A stretch of DNA of 64,000 bases from Panagrolaimus kolymaensis (taxonomy: Eukaryota; Nematoda; Chromadorea; Rhabditida; Panagrolaimidae): positions 4,774,001-4,838,000 of the forward strand of contig JAJQJQ010000003.1 of NCBI GenBank assembly GCA_028622995.1. The letters are read 5' to 3'. The notes beneath the pieces were generated by a model. The model was given only the letters and a program-made list of their open reading frames with translations, made no database searches and was not told where the DNA came from. Of this stretch, positions 1 through 13,900 are shown piece by piece. How positions within the stretch are numbered: the first letter of the stretch is position 1; the number at the start of each line of letters is the position of its first letter. Both the position numbers and the translations under genes were made by a program.

Positions 1-562
1 GAAGAAGCATACAATCATGAATGCAATGAAACCCAAAATGCAGTTAGAACTGCTCGTCGTTTGGATAAAAAATTACAAGAACGTATCACTCAAACTGAAG
101 AATTGCAACGTAATTATGAAACTTTGAAGGATGAGGTATATTTCATTAAATTTAGAAAAGCCATAATTAACCATAATTTTTTCTAGCTTGAAAAATTAAA
201 TAATCGGCATCGAACAATTCGTCGACAACTTGATGAACGCGAAGAAGAGTGCACTCAAACTCGAGCCAAAATTCGTGGAATGCAACGTCAAATTGATGAT
301 TTAACTGATGCTAATGATTCCCTTACCCGTGATAACGCAAGTTTAAATCGAGAACTCGGTGGCCTTCGTAATCGCCGCGCAAATCCATATCGTTCCACAA
401 CAAATATGTTGAGCTTTGTTGGAGGCAGCAATGATCGTTTAGAAATGCCTGAAGATGGTGAAAGTGTTGGAACTGAAGGTAGTGTCATAAGCGTCTATAA
501 AAATAAACTTAGCTTTATTTTATTTAGTTTCAGGTTCAGCAGGATCAACAACCGCAAGCTAA
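1..562 (+). CDS. Non-muscle myosin II heavy chain, C-terminal end (partial)
   Basis: Three exons (1-135, 187-478, 534-562) join in frame to 151 residues ending at TAA. The window cuts off the 5' part of the gene. The visible protein is the last part of a myosin II rod: a highly charged heptad-repeat coiled coil with runs such as RRLDKKLQERI and RRQLDEREEE. It is followed by a short non-helical tailpiece of about 45 residues rich in Ser, Gly and Asn. The final coiled-coil block (LTRDNASLNRELGGLRNR) resembles the end of non-muscle/smooth myosin rods (NMY-2, zipper, MYH9/10), which end similarly before a disordered tail that regulates filament assembly. Both introns are short (51 and 55 bp). Motor domain and IQ motif lie outside the window, so the assignment to non-muscle rather than muscle myosin rests on the tail alone. 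Confidence 0.85.
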
Positions 563-3500
563 ATAAATTGCAAAAAATGCCTCCTGGTTGCCGTGTGACT
601 GACTTATCGATGCCGTTTTATATTATTTTTATTTTTTAACTACTTTTATAAAATTTTAAAAAATATGCTTACGCTTTTTTGGATACATTTGTGTTTTTTC
701 TTTTCTATATCGCTTTTGTATCTGGCACAAACGGGAATCTTGTTTGCATAAGCATACATGTTTTACTGTAATACCTTGCTATTATTATTATCATCATCAT
801 ATTATAATTTTTACTATTATATTTTTTCTAATTTTTTATTGTGCACAAGCTGCTTTTTAATGATTTTTTTTCTTCAAAAAAATACTTTGTAATCACTGAC
901 ATTCCTTTTGTAAAACGCTTTTTTCTTTTTATTTTTGTCCTTATTTATTTTAATTTTTGGAAAAATAAAGGATATAGTATTGTATCACTTTTTTAAAGAT
1001 ACACACATGCCTGAAATTATCTATAAACATACCCTTCTTATTTACGTTAAGTAAAAATGTTATTAAAATTTGCATAAATGACAGAAAAAATTATATTAAA
1101 TGCGTCTCAACGTGGAAACAAACTAATGGCATATTCGACCAAAGCACCAAAACCTTAAAATACATTTCTAAAATTTTTATATCCAAATTTTAATAACATA
1201 AATGCATTTTTATGCATAAAAAAAGCTGTTTGAAAATTCTATTGTTATGTTTTTTTTTCATGTTGCTTCCGTTATCTTTACATAAAAAAACTTACTTACT
1301 TACTAAAAAAAATGACGAGAAGAGTACTCTCTTAGACAATGATCATAATGTGGTTGTTGTTAAGTGTTATCTAAAGAGCTTTTGGATCATTGCTTGACTA
1401 ACTTTTTTTGTTGTTGCTGCTTTTTTACAAAAGTTGTTGGTACCTCCTCATTCATATTTCTTTTGTCACACTTTTGTCTATGCCTATGTTTTAGCATCAT
1501 AGAAGAATAGAATAGCAGCAAAAAGGAAAGAAAGTATTATTATAAAAAGTGTCAAAGTAGGAAGAAGGCGATAGATGAGTGGCCGGAATATATCCGTTTA
1601 AAAACGAGAATGATGGTGATGGCGATGGTGGTTGAGATAGAAGAAATTCAAGAATGAAATGGAATAGAGGAAAGAGCTTAAAAGTGCTTTTGACACGCTA
1701 ACACTCGGATACAATTTCCAATGAATGAATCGAATTCTCTTTTTCCTTCTTCTCCAAAAAAAAGTCATTCTACACCTTGATATTCCTCATCTCTTCTCTT
1801 GCGCAGAACACTGTTTTTCTTTATTATTGCGTTTAGCTTATTTGGATTATTTTAATGAAAAAATAGGACTTTATTATAGTATCGGAAGAAGCAGAAGAAG
1901 ATATGAAATTGAGACTATTCTATGTTTCCGTATTTTTTTTTATTCACGCTCAAAGTCGGCAATAAAAAAGAGTGAATGAATGAATATCTGTGTAAATAAA
2001 TAATATTTATGGTTGATATTTTTCGTATATTTTAGGGTTTTACAGCATAGAAAAAGAACATGGCTAAAACCTTTTAAACCTTGCCAAAACTGCAAATTTT
2101 TTACTCCCCAAAGTTGCTACCTACCTTTAAAGCCGTTGAACATTTTTTTAAAGGCTTTGCAATTGTTTGCTCTTTTATTTGGGATAAAAAAACATCAAGG
2201 TTTAATGCTCTCTCACAGTTATAACCCTCAAACCAAAAAAAGCCGCAGCCAGCTATTGTTTGCAGATGCCCCGCATTATTGCCTCTTACTTAGCGTCGTT
2301 GTTGTTTTTTTAGTGTGCGCTTCTGTTCCAGGTTTAGCCATTTTTTGTTGCTATTCTCGAAGGAAAAAATTAATGTGTATCATTTCTTTTGTGTGCAATT
2401 TATTTTTATTTTTTGAATTGTTATAAATCCCAAGTTATTTGTCTTATTTTCATCTATCTTCCTTCTGTTGGGCAATTTGGTTATTAGCATATTGTTTTTT
2501 TAATGGCCTATAACAAAAAAAGCGGCTTCTGGGAAAAAATATTTTTTTTTGACCATCCTGTTTCATTTTTTATTTTGTTTTGTTAAAAGAATTACTGTGT
2601 TCCTGCCTGCTGCCTGCTGCGCAACAGAATAGGATTAAGCTTATTTTAAGAGAAAATTTTTTATCCTCCTCAGCCGTTTTCTTAAAGTGAAAAAAAAGAA
2701 AGACATAAAAACGAAAAAGTAGAAAAAGATTTGACTTCCGATTAAGTTACTTGCGCGTACTCGTGTTTTTTTTATTTATATGTCTTTAAGCTGTTTTCTT
2801 CGTTTGTATTTATGCTTTTGAGGTTCATCTTGTTTTATTTTCTCTCTACATGGCAATGATATTTTATCCAAGTTTCTTTCTTTTTTTCTATGTAAGAATT
2901 TTTAGTTATTTACTATTTAATAATGACTTCTTTTTTTTAATACTAACACTTTCATTATTTTCACACTTTAATGAGGACCTATTTATGCAAATTTATGAGT
3001 GAGTGATTAAAGACGACTTTTCTCCCACTTTTTCTTTTTAAAAACATTTTTTTCGGAAGTCATTGTTGTTGACAAATGCTTGGTTGGATAAAAATGAAGA
3101 GCAGCAGCAAATGATGATCTCTTGAGAGAATAAAAATAAGAAGAGGAACACGCTGAGGAAGAGAGGGTGCTAAAAGTCAAATTTAAAATGAGTGAGTGAA
3201 ATGTGCGCGCTGGCATTAAACTTTTTTCATTTAAATGTTGTTCGGGATTTGAACCCAATCGAATGAACGGAAAACCAGTCAACCAGCTGTCAGCAAGCTG
3301 AGAAACACATTGTGACCAATAAGTATATTGAAATGACAAGAAATTTTATCTAAGCTTTTGGTCAGTGACATGATGATGTGAAGTGAGGAAGAGATAGATA
3401 GATACTTCACTCATTAAGCAACCAACAACTTTAGGAGAGGTGGATGCCATTTCACTTTGTTACGATTTTTTATAATTTTTAAGATATTTTTTGGAATTTA

Positions 3501-4940
3501 TCAAATTTCTTAGTTTAGTAACTGATAAAAATAGATTATACAAAATAGTATTGTTTTGTTCTTTACGGTTTCTATTTTATTTACTATTCTAAAAAATCTG
3601 CTAATTGAGATTGTTTTGCTTGCTTTAGTAGAGGGGAATTCCCAGGCATATGCAAACTTTGGTTGCCTTTGATGTTAAATTTGGCACTAAAAAATGTAAA
3701 GGAAGCTCAATATAGCTAAGACAATGTGTTTTGTTTATTTTATGTTTAAGAAGTTCCCGAGCATCATCATTAAAAGCTAGTAAGCCAAAAAATGTCGTTG
3801 TTAACGAATGCGTTCTTTTTCTTTTCAACTAATTTTTTAGTCAACAAAAAAGTATTGTTTTTTATATTTTTGTTTTTACATTAGCGTTTATCAAAAAACT
3901 CATTTATCATTTGGTTATATTTTTGATGCTGCCGATTGTCTAAATTGCCCTTCAAAAAGCCCATCATATGTTTTTAAGCCATCAAATGTTTTAAATGGTT
4001 ATAATCCCTTTCTTTTTTTGCTTGAACAACTAACTATTGCTTTTTCCTTGTGTCAATTTAAGAAGCCGAGGAGGGCAATGTTTGTATCCATCTTTTTTTC
4101 TTTTTCCTATTTTTTCTTGCGCGAACAAACGTTTACTGTTGTGCCGCGCCGCCCAAAGAAAGAAAACGAAAAGCTTACTTGCTTGCGCGAGCGTGCCAGA
4201 TCAGAAGAATAAAAAGCTGTCGTCGTCGAAAATGCAAGCTAACTAACTATCATTTGTTTCGGCAAATAATGAGAAAAGTTCGTTGAAGTAACTCTTTTTT
4301 ATTGTTCTTTTTTTATTTTGATTAATGTACTCTCTTTCAAAAAAAACTTATTTAAAACTTTTTCTTTTTCGTCTTTTTTTTTATTTATTATTCTTTTAAC
4401 TTTATTTAAAGAAAATGATTTTGGCCCTTTTTTTCTTTCTTTTCAAAAACTTTGAAGTCAACATTGAAAGTCTCTTTTTTTTCAAGCTATTAAATTATTC
4501 AATGAAACTGAAGGATTGTTTTTTTATGCGATACATGTAATAGCTTGTTTCCGAAATGCCAATGATATTGTCCAATTTTGGAGTAATGTCAGAATATCAA
4601 AAACAGTAACTAAGAAAAATTATTTTTGGACAAACATACTTTTGAATTCCGTAACATTCAAGTTCCTTCCGTTTTTTTTCTTTTTTTAATGTCGTTTAAC
4701 TTAAATATCTTTTTGTTTTGGGTATCAAAAGCATCAGATATTTTTGACTCTCGTATTATTATTATTATTATATATTTTTGATTACTTTTATATAAGAAAA
4801 TAATTTGACTGTCAAAATAATATAAAAAATTTTTTTTTCAGATTGTTTTAGTTTTCTCGAATCCTTAAATTATGCGAAGAAAAATATAGTTATTTTTTAC
4901 TTATTAGAATCCACCACTTCTTTATATATTTTATTTTATA
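563..4940. other. Spacer between myosin and contactin genes, no gene seen
   Basis: About 4.4 kb of AT-rich sequence dominated by T-runs on the + strand. The myosin 3' UTR must lie at the left edge; an AATAAA occurs near 964. Open frames here (for example 2013-2426) are T-rich, have low-complexity translations and no recognisable domain, so I do not call them genes. A short ATT repeat lies near 4755-4770. A degenerate tRNA-like stretch on the minus strand near 3237-3305 is listed under rejected items. Confidence 0.6.
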
Positions 4941-7900
4941 ATGGTTTTAAAACAAACTTTAAGGCCATGGAATCTTGGCCATTCCAATAATATTTTATGG
5001 TTTATTTCAACTTATTTAATTATTCTTTTTTTAACACTTCCGCAAGTTTTAAGTTTAAAGCAGCCAAGGCGTGAGACCAAATCAATTCTTCTTGGTAAGT
5101 CATTTATTCGCAACAACATTGTTTTTATAAATACCTTTTTAAAAAATGAGTAAATGGTACAAAATAAGATATTCTCATTTGCCATCAATTACATAAGCAT
5201 TGACCTTAAAAGCGCAAAAAAATAAAGGCGGCAGCCGAGATTGCGTAAAATATAAAAATGGATGTGTTATATTTCTGCGCAATGAAGCAAGCAAGCCGCA
5301 AAAAAAGGAGATTCATTCAGCTGCTTTTTTGGATGGCATAAATCTTGTGTGAAAATAATGCGATTTGTTTAAGTGAAAATTTGCAATCTTTCTTTTCTTC
5401 TTCTTTTTTTTTTGATGGCAAAGATCAAAGAAAAACAAAAATTGTTTTGACTTTTGATGGTAGTATTCAATCAATTTCCTGCAAGCAGTTAGCTAGCTTT
5501 AAGTCAAATCATTTATACATTTGGTATAAAAAAAAGAAAAACAAGTTGCCACTTTTCGCAAAATTGACCTTTGAAGATTTATCTTTAAAAGAAATAGAAA
5601 AAGGAAAAGCAAATGTTTTCGGTGTAGTTTTTTGAAATTAGATATTTTCATTTTTTATAAATAGTTAATTTCGGATCGAAAAAAAATAAAGAAGGAATTG
5701 ATAGGAAAATTTTATGGTTAAATTAAAAACATTTTATTTTATTTTTTTACTTATTCAATTAAGTCAAACTCAAGCACTTTCTTACTGGCTTTAATCTCGA
5801 GTGAGAGCGCGTTTTTATAAGGAAGCTCAAATTATAAGAGTGTATCGAACTAAAGAGGAGGAAGAAAAGGAAAAAAGAAGAGCTAAACCAAATCATTTTT
5901 CTCAACCCTGTGATTATCCAATTTTTGAAATAAATGAATATAATGATTTGTACTTTTTCAAAGAATGAAAAAATTAAATTCAGCTTTTAAAAATGAATGC
6001 AAAAGAGTTTTTAAGGGTAAAAATATAAAAAGAAAACAAAGAAATTTTCAGATCAATCAATTTGCCCTCTTGGATGGCAACCAGCCAGTGATATATGTGT
6101 AAAATTATTTTTTAATCCTGCAACATCAGAAGGAGCTAAACAAGAATGCGCTATGAATGGAGCAGAACTTGTAAATATTGTTAGAAATGAACAAGAAAAT
6201 AAAGCGTTGATGAATGATATCACAGATTTAATAAATGTAAAAAATTATTTTAAAAAACTTGAAATTCAAAGTATCAAATTTATAGGAACCTTTAGCAGCC
6301 GGAATTACAGAGCTTACTTGGTTAGTTGGTGGCATGGAATTTGTGTTGGAGAATCCACAACTAACTTATAACCTTTGGATGTCGACCAAAGTCCAAGAAG
6401 AACATGATAAAAGTTTAGCATTGCAAAGAAAGGTCGACAAGCATTTTGAATTGTAAACTATTTTTACTTTAAATTTTTTTTGATTTCCTTAAACTTTAAT
6501 TTTAGAGTTACTGTTGCTTCAACAAGCTCATATCCATTTATATGTTCACTTTTGCCATTAACTCGAAAAACATTATTATATGAACAAGCGCTATTTCCTC
6601 GAGGAATGCCACAAATTGTTGAAGAACCAAAATTAGCTTATCATTATGCCAGTCGACCTGATAGTTATTTTGTCACTGTTCCTTGTAAAGCTATTGGCAA
6701 TCCAGTCCCCGAAATTAGATGGTTTAAAAGTGGTGTTGAAGAAGTTGGTTTCAAGAAAATATGCATCCTTAATTTTTTTTATTTTTAGATTGATTTGGAT
6801 GCATCAAATACAAGTTACATAGTTTCTGGAGGTTCATTACTTATTCCAATAAGTAAAGAATCTCATGATAGTACAACTTATCATTGCTCAGCTTCAAATA
6901 TTTTTGGTACTGTTCGAAGTGCTTCAACAATTGTTCGTTCAGCTTTTATTGAACCTTTTCGAAAAACAAGAATGGATGTTTATCCTTTAAATACAAAAGG
7001 AACTGGAACGAGAATAGAGTGTCAAACACCTCAACATTATCCAAGTAGGTTTATTATGACTTTTTATTGGGGATTTTTTCAATCAGCAGCTTCAGTGTTA
7101 TCAATATTTTATTTTTCTGTAAAACTTTAACCTTCACAAAATCGAAATGTATTTTTCTTTGCCGAAATTACTGACTCTATTTTTTCTAATCTGCACTCAA
7201 TTTAAATGAAAAAATGCTTTCTTTTTTTATTGCTCTTGAGGGAAAATTATATATACTTTCTTTGTTTCATTTTTTTTAATGAAAACCCTTTTTACTCAAT
7301 TGGTATTTTGAAAACGAAGCTCTTTTATCGGAAAGCAACAGTAACTTACCCTTTAGCTTGCTCGATCACTTTCGTTGGTTTACTAAAATATAAAACTCGA
7401 AAAGGATAAACATTATATTATGTAAGTGGTGATTTTAAGTACCTTTTAAGCTTTAGTGTCACGCCTTCGAATAATTTAATATAACTTTGATCCTTTCTCT
7501 TCTTCACTTTGCTTTGTCCCGTTTCTTTGATTATTTTATTCATAAAAAAATTTTATACGCAGGGTTGCTTCTCCGTTTTTATTATTTAACTAAAGAAAAG
7601 TGATGAGCTCCTTGCTTGCTTTCTTGCTGCTGTTGACTTTTTGAAGTTTCATCATCAATGCTTCTTCATTCTTCATTACTATAAAGAAAAAAATAGAAAT
7701 TGAATCAAGGCACCACTTCAATGGAGGCTAAAGAGAGAAAAAGTTTATTTCCAAAATTAGAGAGAGATGGGCGGCGGGAATGGTCAAATTTTTTCTATAT
7801 TTTTTCTTTTTCGCTTCTCTCCTTTCTCAATCCTCTTAACGACACGATTAGTTTCGCTTCTAAAAGTTTTAAATTCAAATACTGATTTTTCGTGTTTGGG

Positions 7901-10900
7901 ATGGATGTATTTTAGGCAGCTTTTGATTAAAATTCCAGTTTCATTTTTTTCACCTTTTGTTGTTAAATAAGCTTTTTGGGACGCAAACTTGTTTGTTGTT
8001 TAAATCTTTTTTTTAATCATGGCCATGTCACATATGATTCAACTATTAATTTCGTTGGCATTAAAAACATACGGGGAAAAAATATGCTGCAAAAAAACTT
8101 TTACCATCGGTCGCATTCTTTTTTCAGCTTTTTTTAAAATTTCCCATCTTTTTTAAGTTTCTCCTTGCTCGCTTTTTAAATTTATGTCTTTTTTGGTTGA
8201 CTTAAATCATCATCATTAAAGCCATCCGTTGCAGCGGCTGTCAGAAGCACCACTACTTCAAATAAAAAAGCAAACCAAAATAAAATTTGGCAATCTTTTT
8301 TTTTTTGAAGAAAAAAGAAGATGCAGAAATTTTCTTTTCTGTTTTTTTTCTTCGAATTTAATGGAATTAATGTTCAAATGCAGTTTATTTTTTTGTCTTT
8401 GCTCAGATTACGTCTAGTTTTATTTTCTTCTCCTCGTTTTTTCCAGACATTTTAACTTACACACCGCAAAGACAATGAAATGAAATGAATATTGATCATC
8501 ATCATGTTCTTCTTATTTTTAAGCCTCATACATTTTTTTTGTTTCTGACAGGCGGCAGTTGTTTTCTGCCCATGTCATTTTCATAAAAAAATCAAACCCT
8601 CTAACAAAAACCTTGATTGACAAAAAAATGCTTGTCAAAAAAAATACTGAAGAAAATGTTATATATTTTTTTCCATCAAAAACTTGAAATCTTTTGTTTT
8701 TTTGGGAACGCTTTCTTGAAAATAATGCGATGTTAAAAATATTTCCTTTCTTTGCGGCGTATCTTTTTCTTTTTCTGATAAAATTCCGACGAACGGGTAA
8801 CTAACTTGCGTTCCAAATTTACTTCTCTTTCTTTCCGAAGGAATATGAACTGTCTATCGAACGGGAGAAGACAGATTTGTCAGAATTTTTTTCAACCTTC
8901 CTAAAACTATTGTTGTCAATTTAAATTGAAAGCGTTCCTAATAAAAAAAATTAGTTAGGCGATGAAAAAACAAAAAAAGCCACAAAAAAATAAAATAGTT
9001 GAAGGTCGCATCTGTGAACCAAATTAGGAGGAATTAAAAAAGAGTACATATTTTCGTAAATTCTTTGCGTGTGATGCCATTTTTCAAAACAAAAGCTCAG
9101 CTTTTATGCAATTGAAACGCAAAACCGCCACCAAGGCTTCCGTTGCTCTCAATTTACTCTTTATTTTAATTTTATATATTTTTTGAAAACAGTCTTTTCC
9201 ACAAAAAAGAAGTGTCGTATTCTTTCTTCCTCGCATGTGTCAATCACACGCGCATTTAATATCATTTGCGCTTTTATCGTGTGCTTTTCGTCTTTTGAGT
9301 AAGCATGCAACTTCAAGATCTTTTTCGGCAAAATAAGTTTCGCACCTCGAAGCATCTAATTCAATTTTTCGAGACATTGAGCCTTTTTTCCAACGCCTCA
9401 CTACTTTTTTTCATGGACTCTATTAAATTAGGTAGTAGCAGTAGCCCGGTTTTTCTTCATCTGCCGAAATGCTTTTGCCTCTTTCTTTTTTTGTGGCTTT
9501 AAAAACGCAAGGACTAATTCCATCTTTTCTTTTTTGCCGCTGGCATTCACTCGAACATGCAAACGAAGCGATTTGAGTATTTTTTATTTTTTTAAAACCT
9601 TAAAATAAGAAATAAGTCGCAATTTTGCAAATGCCATTTTCATTAAGCCTGCTCCGTTTATAAAAATTTTATTTGCTATTTTAGTCTTTTAAATATCTCA
9701 GAGTTGCCCCTGTTTATTTAGTTTCAAACATTCTTCGTTTTATTACTCTCACTCTCTCTTGATAGTGGAAGGCTGGTTCGAGTTCCATGAAAGTGTCACT
9801 GTTTTTTCTTCCTCGTCCTGTCAAAAAATTTTCGGGAAGAAAAAAACTAAAATCACTATGACGGAAGGCTGTTTGTGATTTGTGACAAATTCCTTTTAAT
9901 CGGCTTTATGTTGATCTCTTTTAAAGAGAAAAGAAAAAAAAGAACACAACATCGAGAAGGAGATATTTTTTTAGTTTTAGTTTCTATTTTAATGCGAAAA
10001 AAATTTTACAAACCAGTTGTTTTTAATTCAAAAAAAGTATTTAAAAAATTTGGAAAACCACATTATTTTGAGACTTTCTGAATTTAATCGGATTATATTA
10101 ATTTCTCATGTTTTTGTATCACATTTTTTCTCGCTCAATATTTTTTAAACCATTTACATTTTTAGCTTCATCTCTCAATCATGGGTATATTATTCCTTTA
10201 GCACACTTAATAATAGTTTCTGCACTTAGTATCTGTTTTTAAAATTACTGTATAAATTTTTCTTTTTTTTACATTAAAAATGTAATTTTCTATTTGGATA
10301 GTCTTCACCACTACCACCACCGCTCTACACCACACACATTGATTTTATTTAATATGTACAACCCGGTATATTATAAAGCACCTGTATAACCTTCACTGAT
10401 ATTTACATAAAAAAAACTAAAATGCACTAATTTTATTCTTATTAATTTTTTAGCGATTTTTATTTAAACTTTTTATTGTTGTAAAATTGTTTAATTACCC
10501 ACACACACAAAAAGCACCAAAGCACCTTTTGCACTAATGTTTGTTGTTATTGTTTTTTGTTTGGTCATTTTTTCACACTTTGCACTTTCCACTTTCACGT
10601 TTGTTTATTAACATGTTTGCCGTGTTTTGTTTGATACTAACTTCACCTCGCACTTTTTTTCTTGCACTTCACTATGATAGCACTTTTGTACTTCAATTTT
10701 GCACTTGACACTCACTTTATTCAAGTTTGAACACATACTTTCAATGAATGCACTAAATCGCACGTTTGCACTTTCACTGTTGCACAAATTATTTTACACA
10801 CTTTAATTATATAAATTATATTTATGTATTATTACTTTATATCTATGCACTGCACTAAAAAAGCACTGATTTTTTCAATAAAAACTCTTTTCTTTATTTA

Positions 10901-13900
10901 TTTTTTTTAAAACACAAATCCCGAACCAAGAATTTAAAAAATTGGATAACACTGAAGCAGAATGAAATCCATAAAATAAAGGTTTAATAAAAATAAATGG
11001 GGCTTTAAATTTACATTTTATAGAATCATACTCTTTTACATGGATGTTTGGTGGACATACCGAACAATTTGTCGCCCAATCAGATAGAGTTTTTATTTCC
11101 ATGGATGGAACACTTTATTTTTCATACAATAAAAAAGAAGATGCAACTAGGTTATTTTTTTAAAACTTAATTTTAAAGCCTCAAAAATAACGAGATTATT
11201 TTTTATATTTTTAGTTATGCATGCAGTTTAAGCCTTCCATCAATTCAAAGTGGACATTATGGCCCGTTTTTCAATTTAATCCTTCCACAATCTGTACCAG
11301 GGCCATCATCTCCGCCGAAAATAGATGAATTTCAACCACAAATATTTCCTGAAATTCCAACACGAGGGCAAGCTGTTTTTATTGAATGTTTTGCATATGG
11401 ATTGTAAGCGTCTCATCATTGCATTAAAAAAAGAAAACAAAACATATGTGAAACGTTTTTATTTTAGCCCAGCGCCAAAATATAAATGGTCTAGAGTTGA
11501 TGGAGAGCCTCTCTCTCCTCGACATCGAATACTCAATTTTGGAAGAGTCCTTAAAATAGATAGCGTTACGGTAGATGATGCCGCAAGATACAAATGTGTT
11601 GCATACAATGAATTTGGGAAAGAAAGTGCCGAAATACAACTTTTAGTTCATTGTAAGCTAGAATAATCTTTGAGAACAAAATAAAATAGCAAAATCATTT
11701 TTTTTAGCTCCGCCAACCCTTTTAAAGCCATTAATAAATCAAAGAGTTGCAACAAATTCTAGTGCAACTTTCGAATGCGTTGCAGCAAATCAATATAGCT
11801 CTCAAATTACAATAGAATGGTTTCATGATGGTCAACCGATAGCTCCATTGCTAATGCCAGCAGCGGAAAGAAGGAGATTTAAAATAAATGAAAATATTTT
11901 AAATATCTTGAATGTCATTGAAAATGATTCAGGAATTTATCAATGCATTGTATCAAATGATGTTGGATCTGTTTCTTCTTCCGCTCGCTTATCGGTTGAA
12001 GATATTGCACCTAAATTTCATGGAAATATTTTTCCAAGAAGAATTTTTGTCGTCGAAGGTTCTAAACTTGTAAGTAAATTTCTTTAATAAAGCCAAAAAT
12101 TAAAGAAAAAAATTATTTTAGAGTCTCCCATGCCTTTATCTTGCATCACCTCGTGGCTATGCTCATTGGTACTCAGCAACTTCTTCAGACACAATTTCAA
12201 CTGATCTTAAAGCTCGAATTCATCAACGAAAAGAGCTAATAGGAAATGAGGAATCCATAGCTGTGCTTGAAATAAATAATGTTGAAAAATCAGATGAAGG
12301 TGTTTTTCATTGTGAAACCGTAAATGAAGTTGGTGAAGGAAAAGGAGTGGTTCGAATGAAAGTTATACCAAAGCCACATATCGTTGTACGACCGCCATCA
12401 TTGGCATCTGGAATGGCTTCGAATTCAGTTTATCAAACTCCAGGAAAAATAACTTGTGAAGTTGAACTTGCATGTGAACTACCCGAAGATTGCCCTGAAG
12501 CATTATTTGATTGGCAATTTAATGACCAAGCTGTCAAACATATTGTTACACGAGGTGTTCCACTTAAAATGAGCGCAAAAGAAAAAACTGTTGAAAATTT
12601 TTGGAATGAAGATAGTGATGACGATGATGATGCACGATCTTCTCGATGGCTTTTTGAAACTCCATCTGAAAGAAAAGACGAAAAGAAAAAGAAAATAAAG
12701 CGTGTGAGACAATTAACTCAAGTGGAAGTTGCACCAGAGTTTACATCAGCAAATATTGGAAGATTTTCATGCACTTCAATATATGGCAGCGGATCAAGTG
12801 AAGTTACAGAACCAAAAGCATTAGGTGCAGCGCCAACGCAATTAAAAATAATTGAAGTTAAAAGAAATCACGTTAAACTTTCATGGAAGCAACCAGCAAA
12901 TCAGAAAAGAAGAGGATTTGGAACGGTAAATAAATTTTTTGTTTGACTTTTAATTTAAAAAATAGCAATTTTAGAGTGTTCGAATGGAAGGTTATCAAAT
13001 TGAATATCGTACAGAAAGCAATCGACAATGGCAACCTTTTCCAAATGGTTTATTCAAAACTGAAGATAGAATAATCGGTTCTTATTTGTTGAAAAATTTG
13101 GATTCGAATGAAAAATATCAATTTCGAGTTAGAACTCGAGCAGCTGACGGTTCAGTGAGTGCCCCATCGCTGCATACAGAATGGATTGAAACTCCACATT
13201 CACCTCCATTTGATCCAATTCAAAAGCTTCAATGGCGAACAATCGATGATAGCCATCTTTTATTGGAATGGGATCCAATTGAAAGCAACCATCAATCAGG
13301 ACCTAATCTTCGATACAATGTTAGTTGGTCAGATCCAGCACCATCAATACCAGCTTTGGCTAAATTTCCTGCTGACACATTTGCACATTCTGAACTCGTA
13401 TATGAACCAAATATTGTAATTCCATTAAAAGCTTATAAATCAAAGAAAAAGAAAATAAAAAAGAATAAAAATCGAATAGAAGATATGACAGAATCATGCT
13501 TTACCATAGCTGTTGGAGTTCAACCACTTAATGATGTTGGAGCAGGTCCAACTTCAACCGATACAGTAGTTCACGTTTCAAGTGAAGGACCAAAGCGATA
13601 TGCAGATAATTTGCTTGCAATTCCAGTAAATTCAACCCATTTAAATTTAACTTGGGAATGGAAAAATGCTGGTGGATGTGAAAATATTATTGGAGCTTAT
13701 ATTCAATGTTTGGAGACTTTAGCATATCTTAGTGATGCTTCCATATTTGCCTTGAATCATACAATGGAAGATGAGTTAATAACAATAACTAAAGTTCCAT
13801 CATCGACGAAAGATATGGATTTATTAATGGTAAATCAATCGGTACCAGCTCATTATACTTCTTGGTTAGTTCGTGATCTCAAACCTGGCACAGAATATTC

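Noticed and set aside
2013..2426. 137-codon open frame (+)
   Set aside because: Cys/Phe/Leu-rich low-complexity translation with no domain, in T-rich spacer with few chance stops in this frame.
3237..3305. tRNA-like sequence on the minus strand with a good T-arm (GGGTTCAAATCCC)
   Set aside because: The T-arm and a weak acceptor pairing exist, but no acceptable anticodon stem or A box can be drawn and the length is about 69 nt. Probably chance or a very degraded tRNA-derived fragment.
4755..4772. ATT microsatellite
   Set aside because: Short simple repeat expected in such AT-rich DNA; no further meaning seen.
9760..9795. B-box-like GGTTCGAGTTCC
   Set aside because: One base too long for the box B consensus and no cloverleaf around it.
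11424..11639. Minus-strand frame opposite a contactin Ig exon
   Set aside because: Shadow of the coding strand; no domain and no splice support.
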